Positions 1 to 8,628 of a stretch of 64,000 nucleotides of DNA are shown here, piece after piece. The DNA is from Lachnospiraceae bacterium 10-1. GTDB lineage: Bacteria; Bacillota; Clostridia; Lachnospirales; Lachnospiraceae. A program made the position numbers and the translations under genes. The DNA is taken from the NCBI GenBank assembly GCA_000403495.2, contig KE159818.1, positions 1 to 64,000 on the forward strand, in the 5' to 3' direction. The notes beneath the pieces were generated by a model. That model made no database searches and had not been told where the DNA came from. It saw only the letters and a program-made list of their open reading frames with translations. Position 1 is the stretch's first letter. Each line of letters starts with the position of its first letter.

Positions 1-104
1 ATTTGATTCAGGATAATGGCGCACAGACCATCTATTGACTTGCGCATGTCAGTGTATCCGGTCACAATATAAATGTTGTCAGCAATAGAAATATCACCAA
101 GCAC
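1..104 (-). CDS. tnpB: IS66 family accessory protein TnpB (Orf2), N-terminal part
   Basis: Reading from a GTG at 104..102 gives VLGDISIADNIYIVTGYTDM then RKSIDGLCAIILNQ, the typical start of the IS66 Orf2/TnpB protein (GxTDMRKSIDGL motif). The rest lies outside the window. The start overlaps the end of tnpA by 11 bases, as expected for translationally coupled IS66 accessory genes. TnpB is needed for IS66 transposition, but its biochemical role is poorly known. The GTG start is inferred from family alignment. Confidence 0.85.
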   Translation of the reverse strand, partial: MLGDISIADNIYIVTGYTDMRKSIDGLCAIILNQ

Positions 105-501
105 GGCTGACACCTCCCAGGCACTGCATAGCACACCGGATCAGATTTTGATCTGCACCATTGAAGAAGCGGAGTGTAACATTACCTGCCACTAATTCTG
201 CCGCAACAGCAGGTTCCGTATTTAATGCCGGAGGGCGATTATTTTGCTCTACTACAGGACCAGGTACATTCCCGCTAACCAGATTTACTTTGACAACATC
301 CTGAACGGTCGCAGCACCTTCGGTTTTACTGTTGGAATCCGGAATAGTATAGCCACTTTTTCGGAGTTTGCTGACCCAGTTATAAAAAGTACCTGCATTG
401 ATGCCTTGCCTTTGGCACCACTGATAATCGGAAAGCCCGCTTTGCCGGCATTCCATGATGAGTTTCATCTGCTCATCTTTTCTGACAATTCGTTTTTGCA
501 T
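94..501 (-). CDS. tnpA: IS66 family accessory protein TnpA (Orf1)
   Basis: This 135-residue protein has an N-terminal helix-turn-helix of the IS66 Orf1 type: residues about 8-50 contain LIMECRQSGLSDYQWCQRQG and then INAGTFYNWVSKLRK. The C-terminal half is low-complexity and ends in a short hydrophobic segment, usual for this family. The start is supported by AAGGAG seven bases upstream. The frame is intact and overlaps tnpB. It probably binds the element ends or regulates transposition; this is family knowledge, not seen here. Confidence 0.9.
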   Translation of the reverse strand: MQKRIVRKDEQMKLIMECRQSGLSDYQWCQRQGINAGTFYNWVSKLRKSGYTIPDSNSKTEGAATVQDVVKVNLVSGNVPGPVVEQNNRPPALNTEPAVAAELVAGNVTLRFFNGADQNLIRCAMQCLGGVSRAW

Positions 502-600
502 AATGATTGACTCCTTCGATTAGAGTGAAACACTTACGTCTAGCCTTCCAAATGGAGTAAAACGCTTGCGTTTCCTGGCAATCATTATAAAGAATATGGT

Positions 601-619
601 GGGTAGATGAAATCTACCC
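601..619. other. Perfect hairpin just inside the IS66 end
   Basis: GGGTAGAT-GAA-ATCTACCC forms an 8-bp perfect stem with a 3-base loop, only 9 bases from the conserved GTAAGCGCC terminus. It lies between the element end and tnpA. It could limit read-through transcription into the transposase genes from outside, or serve as a transposase site. No U-run follows on either strand, so it is not a classic terminator. Confidence 0.5.
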
Positions 620-636
620 CGAAATTAGGCGCTTAC

Positions 637-1035
637 CTTATAAGTATCAATGAGAAAAGAAATCTGCTGAAATGTGTAAAAACTGATTCCAAGAGACAGC
701 ACGATCTGCATGATTTTAAAATCCATGTGAAATAGACTATTTACATTTTCCAGAAAGAAATTCATATATTTAAAACAAAACACCAATATTCAGTATTATT
801 CCCAACAAAATAATTGATTTTCCTAGACTAATCCCCCCCTGTTCAACAGCATAGCAGATCGATTTTTTAATAAATGTGCCAATGAAGCAATCGAATAATT
901 AGCTGCAATACTTCCTGCTATTACCAACAGATAAACCTGTGTCGCTTTATATTTTCTATTTGAATTCAAAAGAAAATATATTACCCATGTTACAGGTAAA
1001 AAGCACAGTATAAATATATATGAATTAAACAGCAT
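637..1035 (-). pseudogene. Broken MBOAT (AlgI/PatB/DltB-like) O-acyltransferase, N-terminal remnant
   Basis: The first 70 codons (1035 to 823) start MLFNSYIFILCFLPVTWVIY, the usual N-terminus of AlgI-type membrane-bound O-acyltransferases, then give YLLVIAGSIAANYSIASLA. The segment normally between these (FYGWWNPKYL-like) is missing. After a stop at 823 the similarity continues in other frames: LGKSIILLGIILNIGVLF, then KYMNFFLENVNSLF and LSLGISFYTFQQISFLIDTY, the best-known MBOAT motif. At least two frameshifts are needed; the first coincides with a run of seven G (833-839). The gene is then cut at 637 by the IS66 element. It followed the ABC transporter gene directly (its ATG overlaps that stop) and would have acetylated or acylated the exported glycan. 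Confidence 0.85.
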
Positions 1036-2813
1036 TAAACCAACTCCTCGTACTTCCTTTCAACTGCTTTTCCATTTGCAATTTCGTAAATTTTATCACA
1101 ATTTCTGATAGTAGTAAGCCTATGAGCAATAATAATCAATGTTTTATGCCCCTGAAGTGACTCAATTGCCTCCATTACAGAGGTTTCTGTCTCCGTATCC
1201 AGTGCAGAAGTTGCTTCATCCAAAACCAGAATTTCCGGATTATAGTAGAGTGCTCTTGCAATGGCAAATCTTTGTCTTTGTCCGCCTGAAAAACGAATCC
1301 CACGTTCTCCGATCTCTGTGTCAATCCCCTTCTCATATCCTTCTATAATATCTTTTAGCTGTGCCTGCTCTAAAGCATTCCACACCTTCTCATCATCTAT
1401 TTCCTCATCTTTAATACCAAAAGCCACATTTCTTCTAACTGTATCGTCCAATAAATTCACATTCTGGGGAACAAATCCTATTATCCTACTCCTTTTTTCA
1501 GGTATCTCTTCAATATTTGCTTCGTCAATTTTTACCGTGCCCTTCTGAGGCTTAAGCAGGCCAAGAATAATATCTGCTAAAGTTGTTTTTCCAGCCCCTG
1601 ATTTTCCTACAAAGGCAATCGATTCTCCCTTTTTTATCTCCATAGAAACATTTTCTAAAACATTATTGCTGGTATTGGGATATCTCCATGTAATATCATT
1701 TAATGACAACCTATCATCAAATGTTCCCAACTCACTATCTTTAATATTATTTGTTCTTTCCTGTTGAATTTCTTGATTATTTCTTGCTTCTTTAAAGTTC
1801 GTATACGTATCATTAATTCCAGGAATACAAAACATAAATTGGTTAAAATAATTTGACATTCTTCCCAACGATGGTAAAATACGAAAAGCAGCTACTGCAA
1901 AAGATGCCAATTGGGGAATTAAAACTGATGCATCCTCAACATTAATTGCTTTTATGCATACTGTAACTATAAGTCCTGCTACGCATATCGTCTCTATTAA
2001 ATATGTAGGGCTTTCCGATGCAACTGTCCTCCCTATAGTTCCTTTTTGTTGTTTTATAAAATTCTTTTGATATTCATTGACAAAATATTTTTGTCTCCTC
2101 ATCACCAAAACTTCTTTTATACCTTGAAATGTTTGAATTATTGTTTTGCCAATTAATGCCGAGTAAGTATAATATATTTCTCCGCACTTCTTAACTTTTT
2201 TCTGACATACCAACACAACAAACGTTAAGCAGACAATTGCTAATGTCCCTACACATAATGCCATAATAACATCAGTGGACATAATGTAAATACAAATAAA
2301 ACAGATTGTCATCATCTCCGCAAAAAGCATAAACACTTGATTAAGTGCAACATAAGTGTTAGTTATATTGCCCTGCATGCCACGTAAGAGCTCCCCAGTA
2401 TTCATATTAAGAAAAAATACATATCCACGCTTCATATACGAACTCATCATCTCAACAGACAATTCACGTTCTATCTTACAGGCATATTTAATGCGTACAT
2501 AAGACAGCATTAGCAAAAATACATTTTTGATAACATACACAATAATTACAGCCGCCCCCGTCATAAATATCAATTCTGTATCTGAATCCAGCCCCATAAC
2601 ATTTATAATAGATTCCATCACCATATTTTTTTTCAATTGTTGTGGATCTAACATGACCTGCGCCAGCGGCAAAATAATGGATACTCCCATCAATTCACAC
2701 ACTGCACCAATCAATGTCATTATTACCACAACAAGCCCCCATCTTTTCTGAGATGGAGTTAATATAAACATATACTTTTTTAATATATCTTTTAGGCTTC
2801 TTAACCTATGCAT
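1035..2813 (-). CDS. ABC transporter, fused permease/ATPase (PglK/MsbA-like glycolipid flippase)
   Basis: This 592-residue half-transporter has an N-terminal six-helix membrane domain (about residues 20-320) and a C-terminal ATPase. Visible motifs are Walker A GKSGAGKTT (about 413, counted roughly), signature FSGGQRQR (508-515), Walker B ILVLDE (528-533) and the switch histidine in IIAHRLTTI (H564). The family (PglK, MsbA, WlaB) flips lipid-linked oligosaccharides across the membrane as homodimers. A paralogue lies at 40792-42555 with the same motif spelling. No Wzx-type flippase is seen in the window, so these two may do that job. It is the last intact gene of the left unit before the broken MBOAT gene. 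Confidence 0.88.
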   Translation of the reverse strand: MHRLRSLKDILKKYMFILTPSQKRWGLVVVIMTLIGAVCELMGVSIILPLAQVMLDPQQLKKNMVMESIINVMGLDSDTELIFMTGAAVIIVYVIKNVFLLMLSYVRIKYACKIERELSVEMMSSYMKRGYVFFLNMNTGELLRGMQGNITNTYVALNQVFMLFAEMMTICFICIYIMSTDVIMALCVGTLAIVCLTFVVLVCQKKVKKCGEIYYTYSALIGKTIIQTFQGIKEVLVMRRQKYFVNEYQKNFIKQQKGTIGRTVASESPTYLIETICVAGLIVTVCIKAINVEDASVLIPQLASFAVAAFRILPSLGRMSNYFNQFMFCIPGINDTYTNFKEARNNQEIQQERTNNIKDSELGTFDDRLSLNDITWRYPNTSNNVLENVSMEIKKGESIAFVGKSGAGKTTLADIILGLLKPQKGTVKIDEANIEEIPEKRSRIIGFVPQNVNLLDDTVRRNVAFGIKDEEIDDEKVWNALEQAQLKDIIEGYEKGIDTEIGERGIRFSGGQRQRFAIARALYYNPEILVLDEATSALDTETETSVMEAIESLQGHKTLIIIAHRLTTIRNCDKIYEIANGKAVERKYEELV

Positions 2814-2833
2814 GATGATACGCTCCTATTAAT

Positions 2834-3682
2834 TTACTCAAAATAGCTCTTAAACATTTTTTCTTTTTTTCTAAAACAAAAGAGCCCCATCTGACTTGTC
2901 TCTGCTTCTCTATATTTTTTTAAACTACAATTTTCTATCAGCACAGGATCTTTGTTCAAATCTATTACTGAATATTCTTCCAACTCACATTCTGAAAACT
3001 CTTGAATTATTGTATAAGGATCAAAAACTCTATGAGCATTAAAGCACAATCTTTCTTTACCTATCGGAAGTGATAGATAAATATATCCACCCGATCTTAC
3101 CACCCTTTGAATTGCCTGAAATGCCTTATAGCAAGCCTCCGGATCAATCGCATCGCCATATCTTCCCAACCCGAAATGTTCTAATGAACATAATGCAGAT
3201 AAGCTTGAAATTGAATCATCCGCAATACCGGCAAGTTCTGTGGCATCTGCCTGTAAAAATTCAACTCCAGGAATTTTTTTATTCAAAGGCCTGATATCAA
3301 TCAATGTTACAGGCACTTTTAAAACCATCAAATGGGATATAAATCCATCAATTCTAGAGCCGATATCAAAATGCTTATCCGGCATTCTTTGAGATATCCT
3401 TATACCCCCCCACAAATCCTGCCAAAAGTATGATCCCGGGTAACCAGCTTGTCCACGCCATTCCCTAAAAATCGGATGTTCATAATCTTTCTTAAATTCA
3501 AAATTTTCTCGTTTATTCAACTTACAATACTCTTTTTTATCTCTAGTATATTTACTTTTGTCCTCCCAACGATATCTTATATTAGGCCGCTTTCCCCACA
3601 TCACATTTAATTTATATCTCAATCTTTTATTTTTAACTATTGGATCTAAAACTTTAATTAATATCTTTTCCAAGTTACCCAT
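2834..3682 (-). CDS. DUF268 family protein (SAM-methyltransferase-like)
   Basis: The protein carries the DUF268 landmarks: DIGSRIDGF (about 106-114 from this start), VTLIDIRPL, FLQADATEL, then SLEHFGLGRYGDAIDPEAC (about 168-186) and LSLPIGKERLCFNAHRVFDP. The fold resembles a class I methyltransferase, but activity is not established. I chose the ATG at 3682, preceded by AAAGGGA; a longer frame begins with TTG at 3754 and would overlap the upstream gene by 56 bases. The codons at 3405-3411 form a run of seven G encoding WGG. It sits directly after a GT2 gene and probably modifies a sugar or acts on a glycan. Confidence 0.8.
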   Translation of the reverse strand: MGNLEKILIKVLDPIVKNKRLRYKLNVMWGKRPNIRYRWEDKSKYTRDKKEYCKLNKRENFEFKKDYEHPIFREWRGQAGYPGSYFWQDLWGGIRISQRMPDKHFDIGSRIDGFISHLMVLKVPVTLIDIRPLNKKIPGVEFLQADATELAGIADDSISSLSALCSLEHFGLGRYGDAIDPEACYKAFQAIQRVVRSGGYIYLSLPIGKERLCFNAHRVFDPYTIIQEFSECELEEYSVIDLNKDPVLIENCSLKKYREAETSQMGLFCFRKKEKMFKSYFE

Positions 3683-3698
3683 ATAAGTTCCCTTTCCA

Positions 3699-4814
3699 CT
3701 AAATACTCGTATGATGAGCAATATAAGAACAAATGCACATATATAAATGTTCAATCTTTAAGCAACATTTTTTCTTTAATTTGTTTTCAAACATATCTTT
3801 ATCCCATTCACAGTATTCCTTCATCTGATCCATATTAATTTCCGTTCCATAATACCCATCTCGTTTGCCTGTACACTTCATAATGATTCTATATGCGGAG
3901 GCTCTATCCCAAAACTTGTGTGTAAAAGAATGGAATTTTTTATTTAAATACTTATACCAATAGTATTCTGCCATATATCCTTTCAACCATACTGATTCCC
4001 CTTTGGCACTGGCCTGCCCTTCCCACTGCCTATAACGATACAAGCTATTGAAAGACACGCACTGATATGCCCCCCATTTATTCATAAACTTCCCCTGCAT
4101 AATAAAGTCTCCAATTCCAGTATCAATTTGCGGCATTCCTCCAATCGCAATGTATTTTTCCCGATCAATCAAAGCCCCCAACCAACCTGGAGCATAACCA
4201 GTACATAGATATTTACGTGAATATTTAATAACTGAATAACTTCCCTCTACCGGTTGAACAAGCTTTTCATATTCACTCTCATTAATCTCATTATAAAATA
4301 CTTTTGCCGGACATCCCAAGAAAAAAATGCCATGGTGGGACTCAACAATATCAGTCATAACTGCTAAATGATTTTTAACTAAGAGATCATCATCATGTAA
4401 AAAGCATACCCACTTTGAGCGGGCGTAACTAATTGCTGTATCCATCCTATAATACGCTGGAATGCAATTTCTATAATAAATTACGTGATTATTTTCCCGA
4501 TAACCTTTCATTAAAATAGAAGTTTCCGTTTCCTGCTCCAACGCCGCTTCTTCATTGTCCACTACTAAAATCTGATAATCCGTAAAATTTTCCTGCCCAA
4601 GTGCACTCTCCAATGCCTGCTTAAGCAATTTAGGGCGCCTACAGGTTGGAATTATAACTGTAATCATAGGTTCATTTGTCCAATGTTCTCCATAAACTAA
4701 ATTAGATTTTGTGACTCTGCCATCATAAAAATCTTCTTTTCCCTCCTTAAAAAAATCATATTTTTTTATTTCTTCTTTAAATTTTTTTAGTTCTTTAACT
4801 TCTTCTAATTCCAC
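3699..4814 (-). CDS. Glycosyltransferase family 2
   Basis: The 371-residue protein has a GT-A fold: MITVIIPTCRRPKLLKQALE near residues 50-70, a nucleotide-binding VDNEE, and the metal-binding LHDDDLL at about 140-146. The C-terminal part GGMPQIDTGIGDFIMQGKF resembles the acceptor-side GG..D motif of inverting GT2 enzymes. A charged N-terminal extension of about 45 residues precedes the domain. The start is a GTG with GGGG upstream and overlaps the preceding methyltransferase gene by 20 bases. It probably adds one sugar of the repeat unit in the cytoplasm; donor and linkage cannot be read. Confidence 0.85.
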   Translation of the reverse strand: MELEEVKELKKFKEEIKKYDFFKEGKEDFYDGRVTKSNLVYGEHWTNEPMITVIIPTCRRPKLLKQALESALGQENFTDYQILVVDNEEAALEQETETSILMKGYRENNHVIYYRNCIPAYYRMDTAISYARSKWVCFLHDDDLLVKNHLAVMTDIVESHHGIFFLGCPAKVFYNEINESEYEKLVQPVEGSYSVIKYSRKYLCTGYAPGWLGALIDREKYIAIGGMPQIDTGIGDFIMQGKFMNKWGAYQCVSFNSLYRYRQWEGQASAKGESVWLKGYMAEYYWYKYLNKKFHSFTHKFWDRASAYRIIMKCTGKRDGYYGTEINMDQMKEYCEWDKDMFENKLKKKCCLKIEHLYMCICSYIAHHTSI

Positions 4815-5514
4815 TATCTATATCCCCTTTTAGAGTTATATATGAAACCTGTCTTCCATTATAAAAAATGCTTGACTGGATATTCGTCATGTCATCTAAT
4901 TCAGATTCTACAGTATTATTTAGTCTGCCCAAATACTTTTTTAACTTTAAACCTGTTATCTCTCCATCCCATGAAAGAAACGTCATAATTTCTAAATCAT
5001 CTGTTCTTTTTGTTGTATAAAACTTTGGTTCATTATAATAAGTCAGCACCAAACGTAATTCCTTACAATGTTTCAGCATTTTATCTAAAAATAATTCAAG
5101 CCTCTGATCTACATCTGGAAAAATATCATTTGCTATAATAATATCGTATTCTCCTATTTCCGCATCATACCAATCCTTCTGCATCCATTGAATTTTATAC
5201 TCTTGAGAGACTGATTTCAAATAATCATCGCCGCCATGTGCCATAAAATCCAATAAAGTATATTCACAGTTTTTAGCAAGCACTTTCGTAAGGGACGTAT
5301 AAGCCCCCCCAATGTCCAGCACTCGCATATTTTTTTCATTTAATAAAATGTCTCCATACACATCTGCATATATCATCCTTTTATTGTCCATTTCCTGGAG
5401 CCATTTGTTTGTTCTTATCACTGTCTCTTCCTGAACTGTTTTTTCTCTTAGCATTTTCAATATCCAATCATTTTGATTATATTTTGCCAAATCTGCCTTT
5501 GTATATGTTTTCAT
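4795..5514 (-). CDS. SAM-dependent class I methyltransferase-like protein
   Basis: The central part shows motif I, MRVLDIGGAYTSLTKVLA, followed by CEYTLLDFMAHGG, WMQKDWYD and YDIIIANDIFPDV (motif IV-like with IIAND), the order expected for a Rossmann methyltransferase. The 239-residue length fits. A strong AGGAGG lies seven bases before the ATG. The GG of motif I is encoded by a run of seven G at 5304-5310, so a slip there would end the protein before the cofactor site is complete. Substrate unknown; its place between a radical SAM gene and a GT2 gene suggests sugar or glycan methylation. Confidence 0.75.
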   Translation of the reverse strand: MKTYTKADLAKYNQNDWILKMLREKTVQEETVIRTNKWLQEMDNKRMIYADVYGDILLNEKNMRVLDIGGAYTSLTKVLAKNCEYTLLDFMAHGGDDYLKSVSQEYKIQWMQKDWYDAEIGEYDIIIANDIFPDVDQRLELFLDKMLKHCKELRLVLTYYNEPKFYTTKRTDDLEIMTFLSWDGEITGLKLKKYLGRLNNTVESELDDMTNIQSSIFYNGRQVSYITLKGDIDSGIRRS

Positions 5515-5523
5515 TCTTTCCTC

Positions 5524-6729
5524 CTACTTTACCTGTTTTGCAACTTCCACGCGACATGAGTTTGCCTCTTCTGAGCACCCTCCACATACCCCGCAAAAAG
5601 TCGTATGCCCTAATGTGGAATATCCTAACTCAAATTCTAAAAGTTCCTTTTTACTGAACTGTCTGTTAAAGTCAAAGTAGTCATTATCATTATCAGGAAA
5701 TAAACCTGCTGCAACTGCTGCGAAGTTACTACAGCAGAAATATAGCTTTCCTTTTGCAAACTGTCTGCAAAACATTGCACACTTTTGAAAGTGCACCTTA
5801 ATCTGCTCTTCACCTTCAAACTCAGGTATATTATCAGGAAATCCCATATCAAGCCATTGTTCACCTGTACGCTTAATATCAACTGCCACTCCATTTTCCA
5901 AACAGTAATTTTTCACCTCTTCAAGTTTACACTTATCCGGCACGGCAATCCTGTAATCACTGATGTCTATTGTAACATGATTCCTTTTACACATTTCCAT
6001 AATCTCTGTTTTGGGAAAAATAGTTCCATTCGTGCCAATTCGAATCGTACCAATCTTTCCACCATAATTATCATATACATAATCTATATATTCTATTAAA
6101 TGTGGATATAAAAATCCTTCTCCTCCAAGAAGCTTTAATTTGTATATATAATCCACATTTTTAAACAAAATATCTGCATCTGATTTTAGTTGTTCCAATG
6201 ATGTATGATGCGTATTTTTAAAGTATGGAATATATGAAATACATTTTTCACAATTCAGCGTGCAACACGACGTTAAAAAAACTTCCACACGATCAATTCT
6301 AATTATGTCTCTGACATATACATCATAAATCATCGAAAAAATTTCACCCTGAAAAAAAGTTTGATTTTCTATAAACCCTTTTTCTTCAAAGATATTTTTC
6401 AAATTTTCATATTCTTTCCTCTCTCTTGCAGTACATATAATTACTGCCTGCTTATCAGCATAAATTATAGCTTCCTCCACTATAGGGACATCTAAAAATA
6501 CCGAATCACCCCCCCTACTCTGCTTTTGAACATCTTTGTTCAAAAAACCTAAAAGGCAATACTCATCCTCTTTAAGAAATCTTCCTGTCCTATTATAAAA
6601 ACTGTTAAACTCATTTTCACTTCCTATAACGTAAAAGTGATTCTGCTTTCTTAACATAAAATCTGCATATTTATCAAGTTCATGTCCTGCATTATTTTTT
6701 ATTGTTTTTCTTATCGAATAGTTTCTCAT
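5524..6729 (-). CDS. Radical SAM protein with N-terminal Rossmann-like module
   Basis: Cys156, Cys160 and Cys163 in CCTLNCEKC form the C-x3-C-x2-C motif that holds the SAM-cleaving Fe4S4 cluster, followed by KLLGGEGFLYP (GGE-like) and IRIGTNGT. Near the C-terminus are further cysteines (KCAMFC, FCCSNF, FCGVCGGC, NSC), suggesting an auxiliary cluster of SPASM type. Residues about 28-125 look like a diverged form of the nucleotide-binding module also seen in neighbouring proteins. A run of seven G (6509-6515) encodes part of SRGGDS. The substrate is unknown; a role in modifying a sugar or a carrier-bound group is inference. Confidence 0.82.
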   Translation of the reverse strand: MRNYSIRKTIKNNAGHELDKYADFMLRKQNHFYVIGSENEFNSFYNRTGRFLKEDEYCLLGFLNKDVQKQSRGGDSVFLDVPIVEEAIIYADKQAVIICTARERKEYENLKNIFEEKGFIENQTFFQGEIFSMIYDVYVRDIIRIDRVEVFLTSCCTLNCEKCISYIPYFKNTHHTSLEQLKSDADILFKNVDYIYKLKLLGGEGFLYPHLIEYIDYVYDNYGGKIGTIRIGTNGTIFPKTEIMEMCKRNHVTIDISDYRIAVPDKCKLEEVKNYCLENGVAVDIKRTGEQWLDMGFPDNIPEFEGEEQIKVHFQKCAMFCRQFAKGKLYFCCSNFAAVAAGLFPDNDNDYFDFNRQFSKKELLEFELGYSTLGHTTFCGVCGGCSEEANSCRVEVAKQVK

Positions 6730-6745
6730 TTTTCAATCATTTCTC

Positions 6746-8617
6746 CTATATATTATTAACTATTGCTTGTGCCATACAAATCACTCTCTCATCCATTCGA
6801 TGCAAATCACCAAATTTCAGCCTTTTTTCCTCTATCCAATATTCTTCTTTATGATCATCATCTCCCCATAGCACCAATTTCCCATTAAAATCAAGATTTT
6901 CAGAAGCGTATGCCAGTATCATATCTGACATATCATACAGATATTCTAATTCTTCTTTTGGAGTTTTTCTTCCTGCTCTGGTCTCTGCGTCTCTGACATC
7001 AGAATAATCAGGAAATATATATTTAATTTTTTTATTTTTCGCTCTCTGTCCGCAAAAATCCCCATCTCTTGTAATTACAATCAATTCATCTTCTGTCTGC
7101 TCCATTAAAAAATTATCAAATCCCTGATCCTTTATCTCTTGTTTTAAATATTGAAAGCATCCAGAACCAATGCCATGTCTGTCTGTCAGAATTTTATTCT
7201 TTTGAATATAATATTGCTCACTCTCATCTATTGGCTCAAATATAAATGAAACATTATGTCCCATATGATACAACACTATTCCCAATTCTATTAATCCGTA
7301 TTTTTTACTTGAAGCAAAAGATTTCACTTTTGGCACTATAATAAAATGCTTTTCGCTTTTCTCCCATTTTAATTCTAGTTCGGCTTCTTTATCAGCTCCT
7401 ATTCCCTTTAATGCCTTTACCAAACTTTTTCTATATAACAAATCATCAACATATATCTCATATATTGGGTATGCTGCCATCAGTGCATCATGATACTTTT
7501 CCAACCTTGTTAAAGCAATAAATTTACAGTATAGTAGCTTTTTTTCATCTTCTGTTGACGCTCCATACATATTTAAACATACTTCGCTGATTTCATTTAG
7601 AATTTCTTTATCCTTCCCGTTAGTTAAAGTAATATTATTAATAATTTGATCAACTTTCTTTCTCCAATTGAGAATGTTTTCTCTATTGTTACATTCATAT
7701 AATGGTGCAAATTTTTGAATATCCCATTTGTCTAACTGCCTTTTGTTTCCCCTTTCCATAAACATTTTTTTAATATGGTACCACCAAAATGTTTTTGATT
7801 CCATAATTCCCTGATAAAATGTATATCTCTCTTTCCCTCCATTTAATTCATCAGCAAGTCTGCCAAAAGTTGAACTATTTGAAAGTATTCTATGGCTGCA
7901 CAGTGACAAGCAGATAAACTCTGCAATATCAGCATCATCATAACCCAGAAAATGAATATAATATATTGAATCGTCCTTCCCTAATAAATTCTTTACATAA
8001 TTTAAATCGTCTGAAAAGACACAAAAAATACAATCACCAAAATATTTTCTGCAATATGCTATTGCCGCTTTATAGTAATCTCCTTCCATTTTTTCGGCCC
8101 AATCCGCCAGCAGCATATCTCCACGTCTAATATGTACTCCTACAGAGATTTTATTTTTTATCAACTCCTTAAATCTTTGAACCTCTTTTATTTCTATACG
8201 CAGAGAAAAATTTTTTCTTATAGTTTCCCAATATTTTTCATAATACCATGAACGATTAAAAAAATACCCACACATATAAATATCAGATTTTCTTTCAAGT
8301 TCAGGAATTATATCTAATCCTTTATATTCCTTTGTTCCACTCTGTCCCTCTGCTGTAAAAATGGTTACTTTCTTCTTTAATGCTTCAGGTATCCCATTTA
8401 TATTTACATGTCCTGCTTGCTCTGCATCTACTAAAAAATATGAAATCTTTTTAGTATCTGGAATATCAAAAAAATCAATTAAATATCCCCAGGAAGAATT
8501 TTTACATTCCGCTATATCCAAAACCAACTCTTGCTCCAATTCTTCCGCTAGTGCATAAGAAGCTGCATATTCCATCATTTGATTAGCAAGCCCTGGGCTC
8601 AAACGTGCAATTACCAT
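6746..8617 (-). CDS. GT11 (alpha-1,2-fucosyltransferase-like) with long C-terminal extension
   Basis: The first 290 residues are GT11: LSPGLANQMMEYAASYALA at the start, VHIRRGDM at about 161-168 (canonical HxRRGDY with Y replaced by M), CVFSDD and SNSSTFGRLADEL. The remaining 330 residues are not part of GT11; they hold a helical stretch and then a segment starting HFIIVPKVKSFASSKKYG which resembles the N-terminal half of a GT-B transferase. I prefer the ATG at 8617, with GGAGAG just upstream; a GTG at 8629 is possible. The enzyme probably transfers fucose or a related GDP-sugar. The fusion is unusual. Confidence 0.78.
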   Translation of the reverse strand: MVIARLSPGLANQMMEYAASYALAEELEQELVLDIAECKNSSWGYLIDFFDIPDTKKISYFLVDAEQAGHVNINGIPEALKKKVTIFTAEGQSGTKEYKGLDIIPELERKSDIYMCGYFFNRSWYYEKYWETIRKNFSLRIEIKEVQRFKELIKNKISVGVHIRRGDMLLADWAEKMEGDYYKAAIAYCRKYFGDCIFCVFSDDLNYVKNLLGKDDSIYYIHFLGYDDADIAEFICLSLCSHRILSNSSTFGRLADELNGGKERYTFYQGIMESKTFWWYHIKKMFMERGNKRQLDKWDIQKFAPLYECNNRENILNWRKKVDQIINNITLTNGKDKEILNEISEVCLNMYGASTEDEKKLLYCKFIALTRLEKYHDALMAAYPIYEIYVDDLLYRKSLVKALKGIGADKEAELELKWEKSEKHFIIVPKVKSFASSKKYGLIELGIVLYHMGHNVSFIFEPIDESEQYYIQKNKILTDRHGIGSGCFQYLKQEIKDQGFDNFLMEQTEDELIVITRDGDFCGQRAKNKKIKYIFPDYSDVRDAETRAGRKTPKEELEYLYDMSDMILAYASENLDFNGKLVLWGDDDHKEEYWIEEKRLKFGDLHRMDERVICMAQAIVNNI

Positions 8618-8628
8618 TTCTCTCTCCA

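Larger units (their letters stand above)
1..636 (-). mobile_element. IS66-family insertion sequence, partial (one end plus tnpA and start of tnpB)
   Basis: The element runs off the left edge of the window. Its outer end is read at 636: the minus strand begins GTAAGCGCC at 636..628, the start expected of IS66-family terminal repeats. It carries tnpA and the overlapping start of tnpB. Directly outside lies CTTATAAG at 637-644, which would be the 8-bp target duplication if the same octamer flanks the other, unseen end. The insertion sits inside an O-acyltransferase gene whose remnant starts at 637. The transposase gene tnpC should lie left of the window. Confidence 0.85.

Noticed and set aside
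244-510. Plus-strand open frame of 88 codons opposite tnpA
   Set aside because: It lies wholly opposite the clear IS66 tnpA gene and has no ribosome binding site or recognisable protein features.
601-619. Rho-independent terminator
   Set aside because: The stem is perfect but no T-run follows on either strand.
823-1035. Small 70-residue membrane protein as an independent gene
   Set aside because: Its sequence is the N-terminus of an MBOAT protein, and the rest of that family continues in other frames directly behind it, so it is a broken gene.
3683-3754. TTG start extending the DUF268 protein by 24 residues
   Set aside because: It would overlap the upstream gene by 56 bases and begin with a hydrophobic stretch read from that gene; the ATG at 3682 has a better ribosome binding site.
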